From Atopsyche davidsoni (Eukaryota; Arthropoda; Insecta; Trichoptera; Hydrobiosidae): a DNA stretch of 64,000 bases. Shown here piece by piece: positions 51,546-62,762 of this stretch. The position numbers were made by a program, and so were the translations under genes. Every line of letters starts with the position of its first letter. Position 1 is the first letter of the stretch. The stretch lies in the NCBI GenBank assembly GCA_022113835.1, contig JAILWY010000018.1:20917501-20981500 (forward strand). The letters are read 5' to 3'. The notes below the pieces were generated by a model. It had not been told where the DNA came from. It searched no databases and saw only the letters and a list, made by a program, of their open reading frames with translations.

Positions 51546-54062
51546 CCAATTTGCATATGCAACGAGATACATACATCAAAAAATGCAATTATTTTATTAT
51601 AAATATTTTTTTATTATTATTCTAATATATATTCTTTCACTCTATAGAATAATACGTGGTCTCGTGGGTATGTTCCCCGTGTACTGTTTTTGTTTTAAAA
51701 CGCAGCACTGCTTTTTTTATAGGGCTGTCAGTTGTCGTCGACTCAATAATATTGTTATGTAAATCTAAGTGACAGTGGGAAAGAATTAAGTAATAAAAAC
51801 TTTGAAAAGTCTCTCTCGCGATATCGAAATCACATTTCACTCTCACGAGTGCTGTACAAGAATAAACGTCTTTTGAGAAATAGTGAGCGCTGTGTTATAC
51901 TTCTACGGTCTACATTTTATTGTTGTATTATATTGTGTCACATTTATTGTTAATTTAATCACGTGTTGTGTGAGCAAAAGAAGACATAAATGAACTTAAA
52001 TGAATTTAATTGTGTAATATCTGTAAATGGGTTTACCTTTACAAATCTACAACAAAACGGTGAGTTTTTGTATTTGTTATAAATTATAATAACATTTTCA
52101 ACATTTCAAAAATGCTGTTTTAAATTAAGAGAAAAAAATTAAGATACCTAATAATAAATATTAGCTTTGACTTCGGCAAAATCATAAAATACTAGCTAAC
52201 TGCATGTTGGTGCCACGATTTGTTGCTACGTGTGTGTACCTTAAAGCACCAAATGAGTTAAAAATCCGATGCATGATTAATGAAATATTGTCTTAGCCAT
52301 GAAATATAAGTATTTTTTCCGGTGATATATTATGCTGTGGATAATATGGCATTTATAAAATAATCAGGATTTTTTTCATACTGTTCAAATTAAGGGCGTT
52401 ACACTTAGTGCCAATTAGCACTAAAAATAAAGGTATTTTTAGTGCTTATTTGTTTTTTCAAAGTAAACAACGCAAAAAAAGACGCTATTGGCAAGTTGCC
52501 GTTTGGTTGTCAATTGTATCGCAGCATGTATACCTTTAAAAATCTAAAATGTATGTGAATGCAATTCATATTAAGTTAATTGATTTGAAACTTCGCCATG
52601 TTTACGATGTAGCAATAAATGAAATCTTAGAAAAATTTATAACAAATGTTTATTCATTGTACTGTGTTATAGTGTCTGTTTTTATTTCCACCTACCCTGG
52701 ACTGAACGTTCTTTATCTCAATGTCATCTCAGTTCTCTGTTTGTGTGAAATTTTGCAACTCTTTGTGGTGCAGAAATGCGAATGCGCAGATTCTTTATCT
52801 GGACGTTTCTACGAATAAGGAGTGAGCTACGAAACACCAGCCGTTATACACGCTTACTGCATATTATATGACTGCATAAATAGCATTGTTTAGTGAAATG
52901 AAATATAAAACGTTTTAAGAGATTATAATTTAATCTTTATGGTTTGTAGCCACACGAGGATGGTTTTGTAATTGAATATATAAATAAATATATATATAAA
53001 TAGTATACTGTATGGTGGAAAAATAGAGGGTTGGTTTTTAGTATCTCCAATAAAATCCACCAGCAGAGTCTGTTACGCTGTATAACCTCATCTACTATCT
53101 ACCATCGATATGATTTAATGTCGCTGTTCAACACAAGCTTTTTTTAAGTACGTATCGATTTTTAAAATGTATTGCCCCATCACTAGTACGTAAATAACGG
53201 ATTCCATCAAAGATATAACTGTTCACGATATTAATACTATCGGCCTTGAATGCTCATACTCTCTTTCTCTGACTCCGCTGCGCTGTGATCGTAACGATAA
53301 CGTAAAGCTCTGACTATTAAAAAGTCAACTACCAGCAACTACGACACTCCTCCTCCGAGGAAGGTGAACGACTGGAGGGCCAAGTAAGCTGCAGCACGTG
53401 CCGTGGAGACTTCGGACCTCTGACAGAGCCAAAGACCTCGTCGGTTTCGAATAGAAGATTTTAAAATACAACAACCCAAGAGTAATATAAATTTTAATTT
53501 CAAACCTTAAAGAATTAACCCAACCACCAGGTATTCATTATAAAGTATATTCATAGGTTTTTGAAACCGTTGTTGGAAGTGTTTATTAATAAAATCATCG
53601 GTCGAGTAGGGTGATATTTTTTACTATCCTTCACCTGCTTCGGTCAGCTGTGCAGGGGCGGGCGAGGTCACATCTTTGGACCTCCAAACTCAAGTGAGCA
53701 ATACACGCGCAGGTAATCAGCCAGTGTTGTGACACGGCCACGATTAGAACGAATCTACAGGTATGCGAAGGTGACAACGTCAGAGTTTTTCCGTTAAAAA
53801 TATATTTATTTAACTGAACAATAAACACACAAAATTCGTATTTCACGTTTTAAATAATTAAAAAAATTCATCCTTTTAAAAATATTAAAAACGATGTTTT
53901 TAAGTAACTGCCTTAAAATTTAAGAAGTTGTTTCAATAAATAAATATTTTATATTTTTAAAAACCCTGTGTTATTTAATGTTATGCTGCGATTTAAGGTT
54001 TAGTTTCCAGTATTTTGGTTGCAGTGCTAAGAAATCATAAGGGATTTCAAAAAGGAAAATAT
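51546..54062. other. AT-rich stretch with two slightly GC-richer patches
   Basis: GC-richer patches at 53265-53450 and 53630-53770 have donor-like sites (GCCAA|GTAAGC at 53380-53390; CTCAA|GTGAGC at about 53695) but no convincing paired acceptors or protein. A repeat fragment at 52468-52535 is listed separately. Confidence 0.3.
52468..52535 (+). repeat. Dispersed repeat fragment shared with 17019-17095
   Basis: Same block order as at 17.0 kb: an A run, GACGCTATTGGC, TTGTCAATTGTAT, CAGCATGTATA. The sequence diverges on both sides. Confidence 0.5.
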
Positions 54063-54097
54063 CTGAAGATGGCCTAGTACCAAGACTGAAACGATAG
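54063..54097 (+). ncRNA. Decayed hammerhead-like motif
   Basis: CTGAAGA (54063-54069), one T, GGCCTAGTACCAAGACT and GAAAC (54088-54092). Stem II is recognisable but mismatched. Stem III (CGAT) is no longer self-complementary. The order and the extra T match the motifs at 15.2 and 30.2 kb. Probably a relic. Confidence 0.3.
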
Positions 54098-54580
54098 AAA
54101 CTTAATAATTTCCGGCTGCTTAAACCTATACGTATTCATCAAATCGTGGATTCAAAACAGACAAATCTATTTGTATCTGTGAAGTTACCTTTTTTTATTC
54201 CTGAAACACATCTTTAAATTTCTCGCTGTAACAGAGACAGCCTTGAAAAGCTTTTTGCTGCAGAAAAAATAAATAAGACCTTATTCTGATCAGATAAAGT
54301 AATTTGATGTTGACTTTGCCTTTCATGGAAAAAAATGTTCTCGGCAGAAAATAAGCAATGTTAAATAAAACTTTTTACGTCTTTGAAACCGACACATATT
54401 TAAAATAAAATACCACGAAACGATTTATTTCGAAAATTATGATAAAGTCATAAAATATATCCGAATCATAATAAATAATTTCCAATTTATTAATTAAAAT
54501 ATCTCCATGTATCACTTATATAGAATAATTGTGAATACAATATATTTTGAGGTATTCGATTCATATATCTAGCGTGGAAG

Positions 54581-54730
54581 GTGGGAATCGAGCTCACACC
54601 TCCACGGCTATGTGTTTTATTCACTTGATATTTACGTCGGTTTCACAACTGCATAAGACGATTTAAATTCTCGATCAGTTGTTACAGTACCAACTATAAT
54701 TATCCATGGAGGTGTGGGTTCGAATCCCAC
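54581..54730. mobile_element. Head-to-head pair of tRNA-like SINE box B segments
   Basis: The left unit (minus strand, 54607-54581) reads GGAGGTGTGAGCTCGATTCC; the right unit (plus, 54707-54729) reads GGAGGTGTGGGTTCGAATCC. Both are box B regions of the same SINE group as 61183-61216. Between them lie about 95 bases with no pairing. The left unit has two changes in box B. Confidence 0.6.
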
Positions 54731-54954
54731 TTGTGTAACTTAAAAACTTCAAGGACCTTTCTCGTCTTTTCGGGTGTGAATTGATCTCCTAAAAACTTAC
54801 TGTCAGTAAATTTCTCGCAAAAAAAGGTTTTTTTATTGTGTTATTTAGAAATCGCGAAAACATTATTTTTGCAATATTAAATTCTAATTTCATTTTATGG
54901 TTATAAAAGTAAACCACTTTTTTCCTTGCAATTAAAATATTAAAATTTAAGTTG

Positions 54955-54972
54955 CGTGGACTACAGTCCACG
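54955..54972. repeat. 8-bp perfect inverted repeat
   Basis: CGTGGACT and AGTCCACG around AC. Mixed base content, but short. Confidence 0.5.
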
Positions 54973-56309
54973 AAGTTCATTTACCTGCGTGCGTTTTTTT
55001 AATATTTTAAATCAATAGTGAGTCATGTTTGTAGGATAAACAAGTATTTTATTTGAGTAGTTAAAGAAAGTGAATCAATTAAAAGTGTTATATTTAAAGC
55101 GGTAATAAATATTTAGAGCTACGCTCTATTTGTTTACATTCCGTTAGTTGGAAGTTCCAAGGCCGGACAAGTTACGTCAAATTTCGTAATAGTATTCAAT
55201 AAAATTAACTAATAATTATTAAAGCAGTTGTAGCATTAAATCAACATCGGATTACCTTGGGCTGGAACAGTACTATTACTTATATTATCATGACAACACA
55301 TGCATGACTATATTTCAAAACACTATTTGATATTTAAAAGTTTATAATTAATCAAATAAAACTTTATCACATGCACAAATAAAACCAAACAAATTGGATT
55401 TCCTAAATAAATCTTATAAAATATAAGAAACAATTTATTTTTGAAAATCTTCCAAACAAGTATGTATAACAAAATGGCAAGGAGATTACAAAATCTTTTA
55501 TATAAGCGGCTTACAAATACCCAAAAAAAATATATCTCAATCTTCTCTAATTCTTTATCAAAGAAAAATATTTTAATATCATATTGCAACCGTAAAAAAT
55601 ATTACAAACACTCTGAGCACGTATGTTTTATATAAAATATAAATATGTACTCAAAGTATCGATGTATTTTTATGTAATTATAAATTTAATATAATTTAAA
55701 TGATGAAGAGACCGAATTTATTTCAATTTGCTTTGATAACATTGGTAAACTTCTTAACGCAAAAAAAATTACCAATCAAAATGTTTTAGACATACTTTTG
55801 CAGACAGAGCTTTGTTACTTGTGTTTGCAATGTTTTACAAATTTTTATTGGTTTGGTCGATTATGGCAAACTTACAACATTGTGGAATTTCTTAAGCATT
55901 GTCTACGAACAATAAATAATAAAAAAGTAAATAATTTTACGTCAAGCTTTACACAAGCGAATTCAGTATCATACCAAAAAGATATATAGTAAATATTAAT
56001 AATTATAAATATAATTCAACAAGCTTTTTTCTGTTGTTTCATTCAATTGATTGAATATTCACTTCATACATAATTAATATTTTTAGTAAAAGAACACTTT
56101 CTATTTTTTTGGTTTCTCATCCTTGATTTGTAAAACTAGTCCTAATACTAAACCTATGGGCGTCTCAATTTTTTATAGCAAATTTTTATATTTTTTTATA
56201 CGTTTTTTTGTGGTTATTTTCTTCAAAATCCGTCCAGTCGAAACAAGCTATTATGCAATAATTGCACTTAAACGAATTGTTTGACTTCGGCCTGTGAGAA
56301 ACGGTAAAA
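54973..56309. other. AT-rich stretch, nothing recognised
   Basis: Overlapping open frames on both strands at 55323-55635, and one at 55798-55989, are AT-driven with Lys/Tyr/Phe/Ile-rich translations and no motif. Confidence 0.4.
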
Positions 56310-56420
56310 CTGGTTTCATGCCGGGCGGCCCGAGAGACTCTCGCGCGAGAGCCACTCCGAGAAAATGCAATCCGTCTGCTCCGATTCGGTCCACAACCTT
56401 GACGAGAACTCTCTAAGTGA
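56310..56420. other. Small GC-rich block with a CG-rich palindrome
   Basis: A GC-rich island of about 110 bases with the perfect 14-bp palindrome CTCTCGCGCGAGAG (56338-56351). It lies next to the antisense LINE remnant and may be part of a repeat. Confidence 0.35.
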
Positions 56421-56524
56421 ACCTTATTTCACTTCTACTTTTTATTCGGCGGCCGTGTTCGCCAAATTGTAACCATTTGAATTGCTCAGTGCGTTCGTAG
56501 GTTTTAAAAGTCGTTGTTGTTTAA

Positions 56525-56945
56525 GGTTGAAGACTGCGAGGTTGCCGAATCGAGATGCGCTTGATACCTCTCTTCATATGAAGTTAATCACCATTTCATC
56601 GAACGTATCCCTATTCTGGGCCAGTCTCACCAATTCGAAAAATCCACGTAAACTTCGTCAGTCAGCTGGAAGATGCTATATTTATTGTTACAAAAAATGT
56701 GCTGCTTTTTAACCTCTATGCGCATTCTTGCAAGACTTTTTTATTTGTGACACGGTCAACCCATGATATCCTTAACATTCTTCTATACAGCCACATTTCT
56801 ACCGCCTCAATTCTTTGCATAGTAGCTGTCTTGAGTGTCCAAGTTTTGTCTCCAAAAAAGAGAATTGAGACGACATAACATTTGAATTTGGTGAATCTCC
56901 AGCAAGATTTCAGTGTTATATCTCGTGAGCATAGTATTTTCCATT
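56525..56945 (-). pseudogene. Decayed LINE reverse-transcriptase C-terminus, antisense copy
   Basis: Minus-strand translation gives KTWTLKTATMQRIEAVEMW, then LYRRMLRISWVDRVTNKKVL and, further on, ELVRLAQNRDTFDEMVINF. It matches the plus-strand remnant at 36825-37330 segment by segment. Stops and frame changes interrupt it, and a stretch between VTNKKVL and the final segment is scrambled. In the middle segment it keeps LRISWVD with less damage than the other copy. Confidence 0.75.
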
Positions 56946-59900
56946 AATTATAATTTGATTTCAAGTGCACTCAAATACAAGTGAGTAGCAGGAAAAAACA
57001 CATATACAAAAATGATGGTCACAGCACGGGAACCAAAATACCGGAGGACTAAAAAATTTAAAGCAAGCTAACAACCATTATTATAAATAATCTAATTTTT
57101 TAGTGTTGCGCTGCGCTTTAATTTGATGTTTGCTAAATTTTGGAAGTGATACTGAAGCGAGTTAAAATGTCTAAAGACAACTGAATATAAATACCTGATA
57201 ATAACTTTAGTACTGGAAAACTTCAAATTAAAACGGAGTAAAAACTCAAATAATTCACCAACATTTTTTAATTGCTACTAGTTTTTCCATTTTTTTTATT
57301 CCTTTATTATCCGCTATTAAAAATAAACTCTAAGAAATATGTAATAACATGTTCTTAATTTAACAATAAAAATATAGTATTGATACTTTCATATACGATT
57401 TTAAGTGATATTTAATGATCAAACTTTTAATTTAGTCGACAAGTAACTTATTATATTGATTATATAAAAATCGCTTACATTGTATTACTTCACGATAAAC
57501 CTTTAAACGACATGCCTTCTCTTTATAAGTTTAAAAAATAAACTTTATATTTTTAATGCCTTTATACGGATTTCGATATGTATTAACGATCAATTTTTAA
57601 ATATCATACCTTCTCCGAAGGATCGCACCCAAACCTAAACTCATATTTTCAAATGATTATCATGTGAATAATTGTGCTAATCAATATAAAATTGAAATAA
57701 AACAAATTGTAATTCGTATCACTATATCATTAGTAAAAAAATCACAAAGATTATGTTTTTGAATGAGTTTATCTTTTTTGCGGTGCAGGCAGCATTTTTG
57801 CATTATTTTTATTTTGTGTCAGATTTTTCAGGGTCATGACCGAAAGAACATCCGATTTTTTTTTATTTTGTCTGCTTTAGAGCAAAGACTTTGAAATACC
57901 TCGTTTTCAAATCAGGACCCCTCTTCAGGGTCTTTTATTTTACTTGTTATTTTTTTTATTATACCTGCATGGTATTTGGCTTAAGATTATTTTGAATTCA
58001 AATAACAACCTCTCGTCTAAGTGCTTATTTTTTTTGACTTATCTTATTGTATAATAAATATATTTTTTATCACAAGTATAACAGCCAAATTATATGTAAA
58101 ATCTTGATATTTGTACGATGCCCTCAAATTAATACCTTCATCTTGTATTTGTACATATAGTAAATGCTTTGTTCGTATTGGTTCTAAAAAAATAATTTAA
58201 ATATATTAAATTCTATATGTAACAATAGTGTTAAGGTTTTATTTTTTAAATTGAAATGATTGCTTATAACTGTGGGCCTAGTATGAATAATGATAAATAT
58301 AAACAATAATATTTCAATCGCCCTTTTAGTAATTATCTGTAGTTTTATATTTAATGATAATGAACGAAACAAAAACTCCATGGTTAACCGCAGCGGAAAA
58401 TTATTTTTTTTTCACAAATCTTAAATAGATAAAATATATTATTTTTTATATTTTAAAAATATATTTTCTTAAATATTAAACATTTCTAAAAACTAATTAC
58501 TACTTAATCAGAAAATGAGGTCATGAAGTGACATTTTCTTATAGGTTAATTTTTTTAGATTCAAGTGAACTTTAAAAGATATCGAAATATATATTTTATT
58601 TTAAATTATTTAGACAAATTGGTAGTATTAAATAATAAAAAAACATCTAAAAATTTATATGAAAGCACTGATTACACAAAATATTTTGTTTTGATAAATG
58701 TGTAATTCGATTTAAAATTACAAAACTATTTTCATTCACTAACATTTTTTTTATAAATAATCATAGGTTTTGCCAAACTGCTATAATAAAAAAATATATC
58801 TTTTTATTTGAGTGTTATTTTTGACATTTTATTATTTGATCATTTACTGTTTTTTTTATTTTTTCACATATATTTGAATTTGTATTATAATATTTTTGGG
58901 TAATTAAAATCGATACAATTAAAAAAACTATCGAAACCAAATTTAATACAGAAACAAAAAAAGGTAACACAAAAATACAGACTTATTGACAGTTAAAATA
59001 TTTTGGTAATAATGTTTTCTGGACTTCAAAACAATTAAATTCGATGATTATCATTTTGACATTTATTATTTGACCTTCGCCTAAAAATTTTGCTGCAATA
59101 AATAAATAAAGTAAGTCTTTTTTTTGGTTTCGTATTAAATTTCACTCGTTAACAGACTTTATACTTAAAATGACATAACAGAGTCTCATTTTCGAATGTG
59201 TATATTTTGCTCGTTTCTATTTTAATGATTTTTATTGAAACCACGCGGAAATAGAGTTTTAGCATATATGAGAAAATGTTTCTCTAGGATTATTCAATAA
59301 CTATAATATATTCGTCAAATGTGAGACTACCGGTCAGAAGTGGCACAAGTTTATGTTGAAATTCTAGCATCGGAGCTTGGTCCAATCCGGTGTCCATAGG
59401 CTGCTTTATAGGTCATTACCGAATTGACTCATCTTTATAATCGAAAATTTAAGGTTTATTGTAATTATTTTATAAATCGGCTACGAAATTCATTATCCTT
59501 CAATGACTTTCGATTGCGGTTCAAGCCCGTTAAATGAGTAAGCCATTCTTGCACACAGAAGAAATACGTTGCAATATAAAAGTAATCGGATTGCATGAGA
59601 GAATATGGTTCATTTACAAATCAATGAATAATACGACAAAATAATTTACCTACCTACTGTTTAAATTATAACATATCTTGTAATATGTTTAATTCATTAA
59701 ACAGTTTTATTTGGTAAAATGATTTTCTGTGAATTTTCAAAATACTATTATTATGAGGTTTCTCTAGTAGTAAAAAAAATGATTTTTTATAACACTTAAT
59801 ATAAATGTCCTTTGCGTTATTATTCCCTGATATGTCAAGACAATTACTTCATAATTAAATTTAAAAAAAAATTAAGTTATTAAAAATTATAATACCCTAA

Positions 59901-61182
59901 TATACTAATTACAATACCCAATAGTAAAATTGGTATCAAGTGTGCAATCACTCGATACATGAAATAAAATATTTATTCTTAATCACATATTTTTACTATT
60001 AAACTTATAAAGAAGCTGCTTGTCAAAAAATAATTCATAATTAAAAAATACAGTTCAATCTTTATTATTAAATAATAGCAGAAAATTATTGCGTTTTTTG
60101 TTTATTTATGAATATATTTTATAAGTAAATAAGAAATATTGTTCCATTAAATTAAAGTGATGAATCATTACTGTAAATTGATTTTATTGATTTTTTTTTA
60201 TTCTAAACTCAGAAAGAAAAAAGTAACGATCTCAATATAGTATTATTAATGACTGATTTAACACTGATTAATTTATATTTGATGAAAATTTATTACTTAA
60301 TACATGTTTATAATAATTGTGAGATTACCTACGGCTATAGAATATTTTTTTTATTCATTATTGTTTATATTTTTTATTATTTCTTTCAATTGGATTAAAT
60401 TATATTATTTACAATCAAATCAAATGACTTTTATACTCTAGTAACAAAAGCTCATATTCTGTTATGAAGATGTATAAAAAAAAACCTGATGTAATATAAA
60501 CTGTATTAAATAGAGTCAGAGTCCGAAGAAGCCCTTGAAAGGCAAAAACGCTTTAAAACAAATAGTCTAGGCATTTGTTTGTTTTTTTTTGTAACGTTGG
60601 ATATATTTTTAAAACAAATATTTTTTTTTTTCATCAATAGCTCTCAATATGTTCCTATCGACATTTTTGACAGTTGAACTTGAAAAAATAGACAGGCTCT
60701 TTGTGCGATTTAATTAAAATTCAATTAAGTTTTATTTGAAGGTTGTGCAATATTGGGATTATTCAATGAAAACCCTAAAATTAAAACCGCATATAGGTGT
60801 AAAACCTGTTGCAGAGAGTGACGCACTACTGCATTTCTCGACGGAAAGAACACCACTCGTAAGTGCATACTTTAAATTTCGCAAACATACACAGCATTCG
60901 TGTACTAGATATGTGAATATATTATATATTTTTTATGGATATATATATTTGTTTATAAAAAAATAATAAGCACGCATTTATAACTAGAAAATGAAGCCAT
61001 TTTTATGAGCCGACTCGTTTAAAAATTTTGTAGCACACACAACTCTCATGAGTTAAAAAATTTATTAGTGTAGAAAAAACAATTTTATTATTAAGTTATT
61101 ATTATTAAATATCTTTAAAAAGTCCGCATTTTTCATCTATACAGGTTTGTTGCAGCGCCAATAAACCTGAATTCTCGATAAT
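56946..61182. other. AT-rich stretch with faint hammerhead-like relics
   Basis: No gene. Near 57915-57885 (minus) a CTGAAGA followed by GAAAAC, and near 60523-60550 a CCGAAGA, GCCCTT/AAGGC hairpin and AAAAC, recall the motifs at 15.2, 30.2 and 54.1 kb but are too damaged to call. Open frames at 58184-58381 (minus) and 60736-60966 are unremarkable. Confidence 0.3.
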
Positions 61183-61216
61183 TGTGAAGGTGTGGGTTCA
61201 AATCCCACAAGAGTGG
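61183..61216 (+). mobile_element. Solitary SINE box B segment
   Basis: GTGAAGGTGTGGGTTCAAAT followed by CCCACAAGAGTGG: box B GGGTTCAAATCC with its T-stem, as in the right-hand unit at 54.7 kb. No box A is found upstream at the expected distance. Confidence 0.5.
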
Positions 61217-61317
61217 AAAAATAATGTTGTTGATATGAATTTATCGTCAAATTGATTATCCGAATATTATTTGTTACTTTAAATAATTGAACTGAAAAAA
61301 ACATTAATATAATAAAT

Positions 61318-61470
61318 CATCACACAAACATTGATAGAAATTCAATATTTTTGATAGAGAGTACTTGGTGGAATTCCATTATCAAATAGAGACGTGAAAA
61401 GTTGAAAGGTTGGCGAAACCGGTCACCTATAAATATCTATATGTGGAAAAATCACTCAATTACTTTACTC
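61318..61470. mobile_element. Rearranged copy of the 15.2-kb foldback family
   Basis: The left part (61329-61367) is the reverse complement of the 15.2-kb outer flank (GAGAGTACTTGGTGGAATT), and the right part (61404-61466) carries AAAGGTTGGCGAAACCGGTC, then TGTGGAAAAATCACTC. The 3' half of the hammerhead-like motif, including GAAA, CCGG and UC, is intact. The 5' stem II strand and core are missing. Confidence 0.65.
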
Positions 61471-61719
61471 TAACAGGTGTTTTAGTCAATTCAATAGAAT
61501 TGGTATTAAAGAGGGTTTCCGTTCCTCAATACCAACCTAAGAACAAGCAGCTTTGTTTAATAGTTTTAAATGTTACCGAATAATAAGTAAAATATTTTTT
61601 TATAGCAAAATTCTGCATAACCGGAAAATAAGACGCGTTCAAAACAAATCAACATTTTTTCAGTATTTTCAAACTGAAAGAAATGCCACCAAACTGAACA
61701 CTGAAATATAACAGAACAA

Positions 61720-62030
61720 ACCGACAGCACGCGCGAGTCCAGTTCGTTGTGAACAGCACGGACTGCACGTGCGGTTCACAATGCGATTCGGATGATAGCA
61801 CGGCAGATGAACAGCAAAAAAATAAATCCAACTCACGTTGTGGCGGAGTTCGCGGGCGCGGGCGACTGGTCAGAGAGCCGAGCGGGACTGATGTAAGGCC
61901 CTGCGCCGCCAGCAGCTCGCCTCCTTGCGTCACTCCACCACACCCGCGCCCCGCGGAGACGCACCACCTGCTGCTGCTGCTGCTGCTGCTGCTACTGCTG
62001 CACACTACCACATACCACACTCAAACCAAA
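61720..62030. promoter_or_regulatory. CpG-rich block, candidate promoter or first exon
   Basis: GC-rich with many CpGs, surrounded by AT-rich DNA. On the plus strand an ATG at 61749 opens a frame (MNSTDCTCGSQCDSDDSTAD) that meets a donor-like GAT|GTAAGG near 61892. On the minus strand a frame running down from 62020 meets CAAC|GTGAGT near 61835. Both could be first exons; neither has a known domain and the two overlap, so at most one is likely real. The minus frame includes the serine run from the CTG repeat. Confidence 0.3.
61968..62000. repeat. CTG trinucleotide repeat
   Basis: Eight CTG units, a CTA interruption and two further CTG units. On the minus strand it reads CAG/AGC; it gives Leu or Ser runs in the overlapping frames. 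Confidence 0.9.
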
Positions 62031-62199
62031 CCCATGCCAATAATAGGTTTTTCCCACTCATTTAACTCACTCAACTCGCTTAACTCACAACCTTTTTTTT
62101 TTTTTTGTTTGTCTCACTCACTGGGTTGCGGGGGCGTATCCTTTATTCTGTCAAAAGAAAAACATTTACATGTAGAAAAAACTTGGCTTGACATGTCCT
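62031..62199. other. Spacer with imperfect AACTCAC-type repeats
   Basis: Between 62054 and 62088 the phrases AACTCACTC, AACTCGCTT and AACTCAC follow one another, then a T run of about 14 bases. No gene seen. Confidence 0.4.
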
Positions 62200-62640
62200 T
62201 CAAAGACTTTCTTCTGTTCCGCCTACGCGGCATGCTCCTTGTCCTCGTCTTCTTGTACTCCCGCCGCTCCCGGCGAGTCCAGAAGAAGACGCTGTTCTTC
62301 GACGCATATCGGACCTTTCTCCGGGTCGTGACGAGCTCGTGCCTGTTCACTGGTCACTTGTCGCGGCTGTGACTCCTCGTTCCTGGTCTTCGGTTCCTGA
62401 TGCGGCGAGTCCGGAAGACGCAGCTCTCGGACTAATAATCCGCTCCGAGGGGGGCCCTCCGCGTCGGGCTTTTCTCGTGTTGCGCATCAGCCCCCCAACG
62501 ATTTGTCATCGCTGAGGGCTGAGTCTCCATCCAAAACGCCTTTATGGATGGAGACTCGACAACCCGGTTGCGTCTCAGGTTAGCAGCAGCAGGGCGGTTC
62601 AGTCATCGCGCGAGACGCTCCCAGGGTGCACCGCGAGGAG
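62200..62640. other. Unexplained GC-rich segment with hairpin
   Basis: About 440 bases, GC-rich, with a diverged internal repeat (GGCGAGTCCAGAAGAAGACG near 62272 and GGCGAGTCCGGAAGACGCAG near 62403) and a 12-bp perfect hairpin (GAGTCTCCATCC at 62521-62532 with 62546-62557). Frames on both strands are open but arginine- or serine-rich without a family. It abuts a mariner-like fragment and might be an unknown transposon body. Confidence 0.4.
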
Positions 62641-62670
62641 GTCTGAGTCCGGCTTGTTTGATTCAACTCG

Positions 62671-62760
62671 TTGGAACCATGTTCTTGAGTTGAAATCTTG
62701 AAACTCCTGCAACGGTGGACCCAAAAATTTTCGCAGCATATAATCTTTTTGGACACCCTA
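62671..62760 (-). mobile_element. Second mariner-like copy, terminal repeat plus transposase fragment
   Basis: Read on the minus strand it starts at a TA (62762-62761) with TAGGGTGTCCAAAAAGA, then continues with MLRKFLGPPLQEFQDF and NSRTWFQ, homologous to 12061-12182. It lacks about 36 bases just inside the terminus that the 12-kb copy has. Similarity ends after the Gln of WFQ, so the catalytic segment and the other terminus are missing. Confidence 0.75.
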
Positions 62761-62762
62761 TA

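Noticed and set aside
53333..53385. Small internal exon between ACTACCAG and GTAAGC
   Set aside because: The acceptor lacks a pyrimidine tract and the 48-base frame has no support.
61749..62372. 207-codon open frame as a complete protein gene
   Set aside because: It crosses a CTG repeat, a donor-like site and a poly-T run and reads as low-complexity leucine and histidine; only its first part could be an exon.
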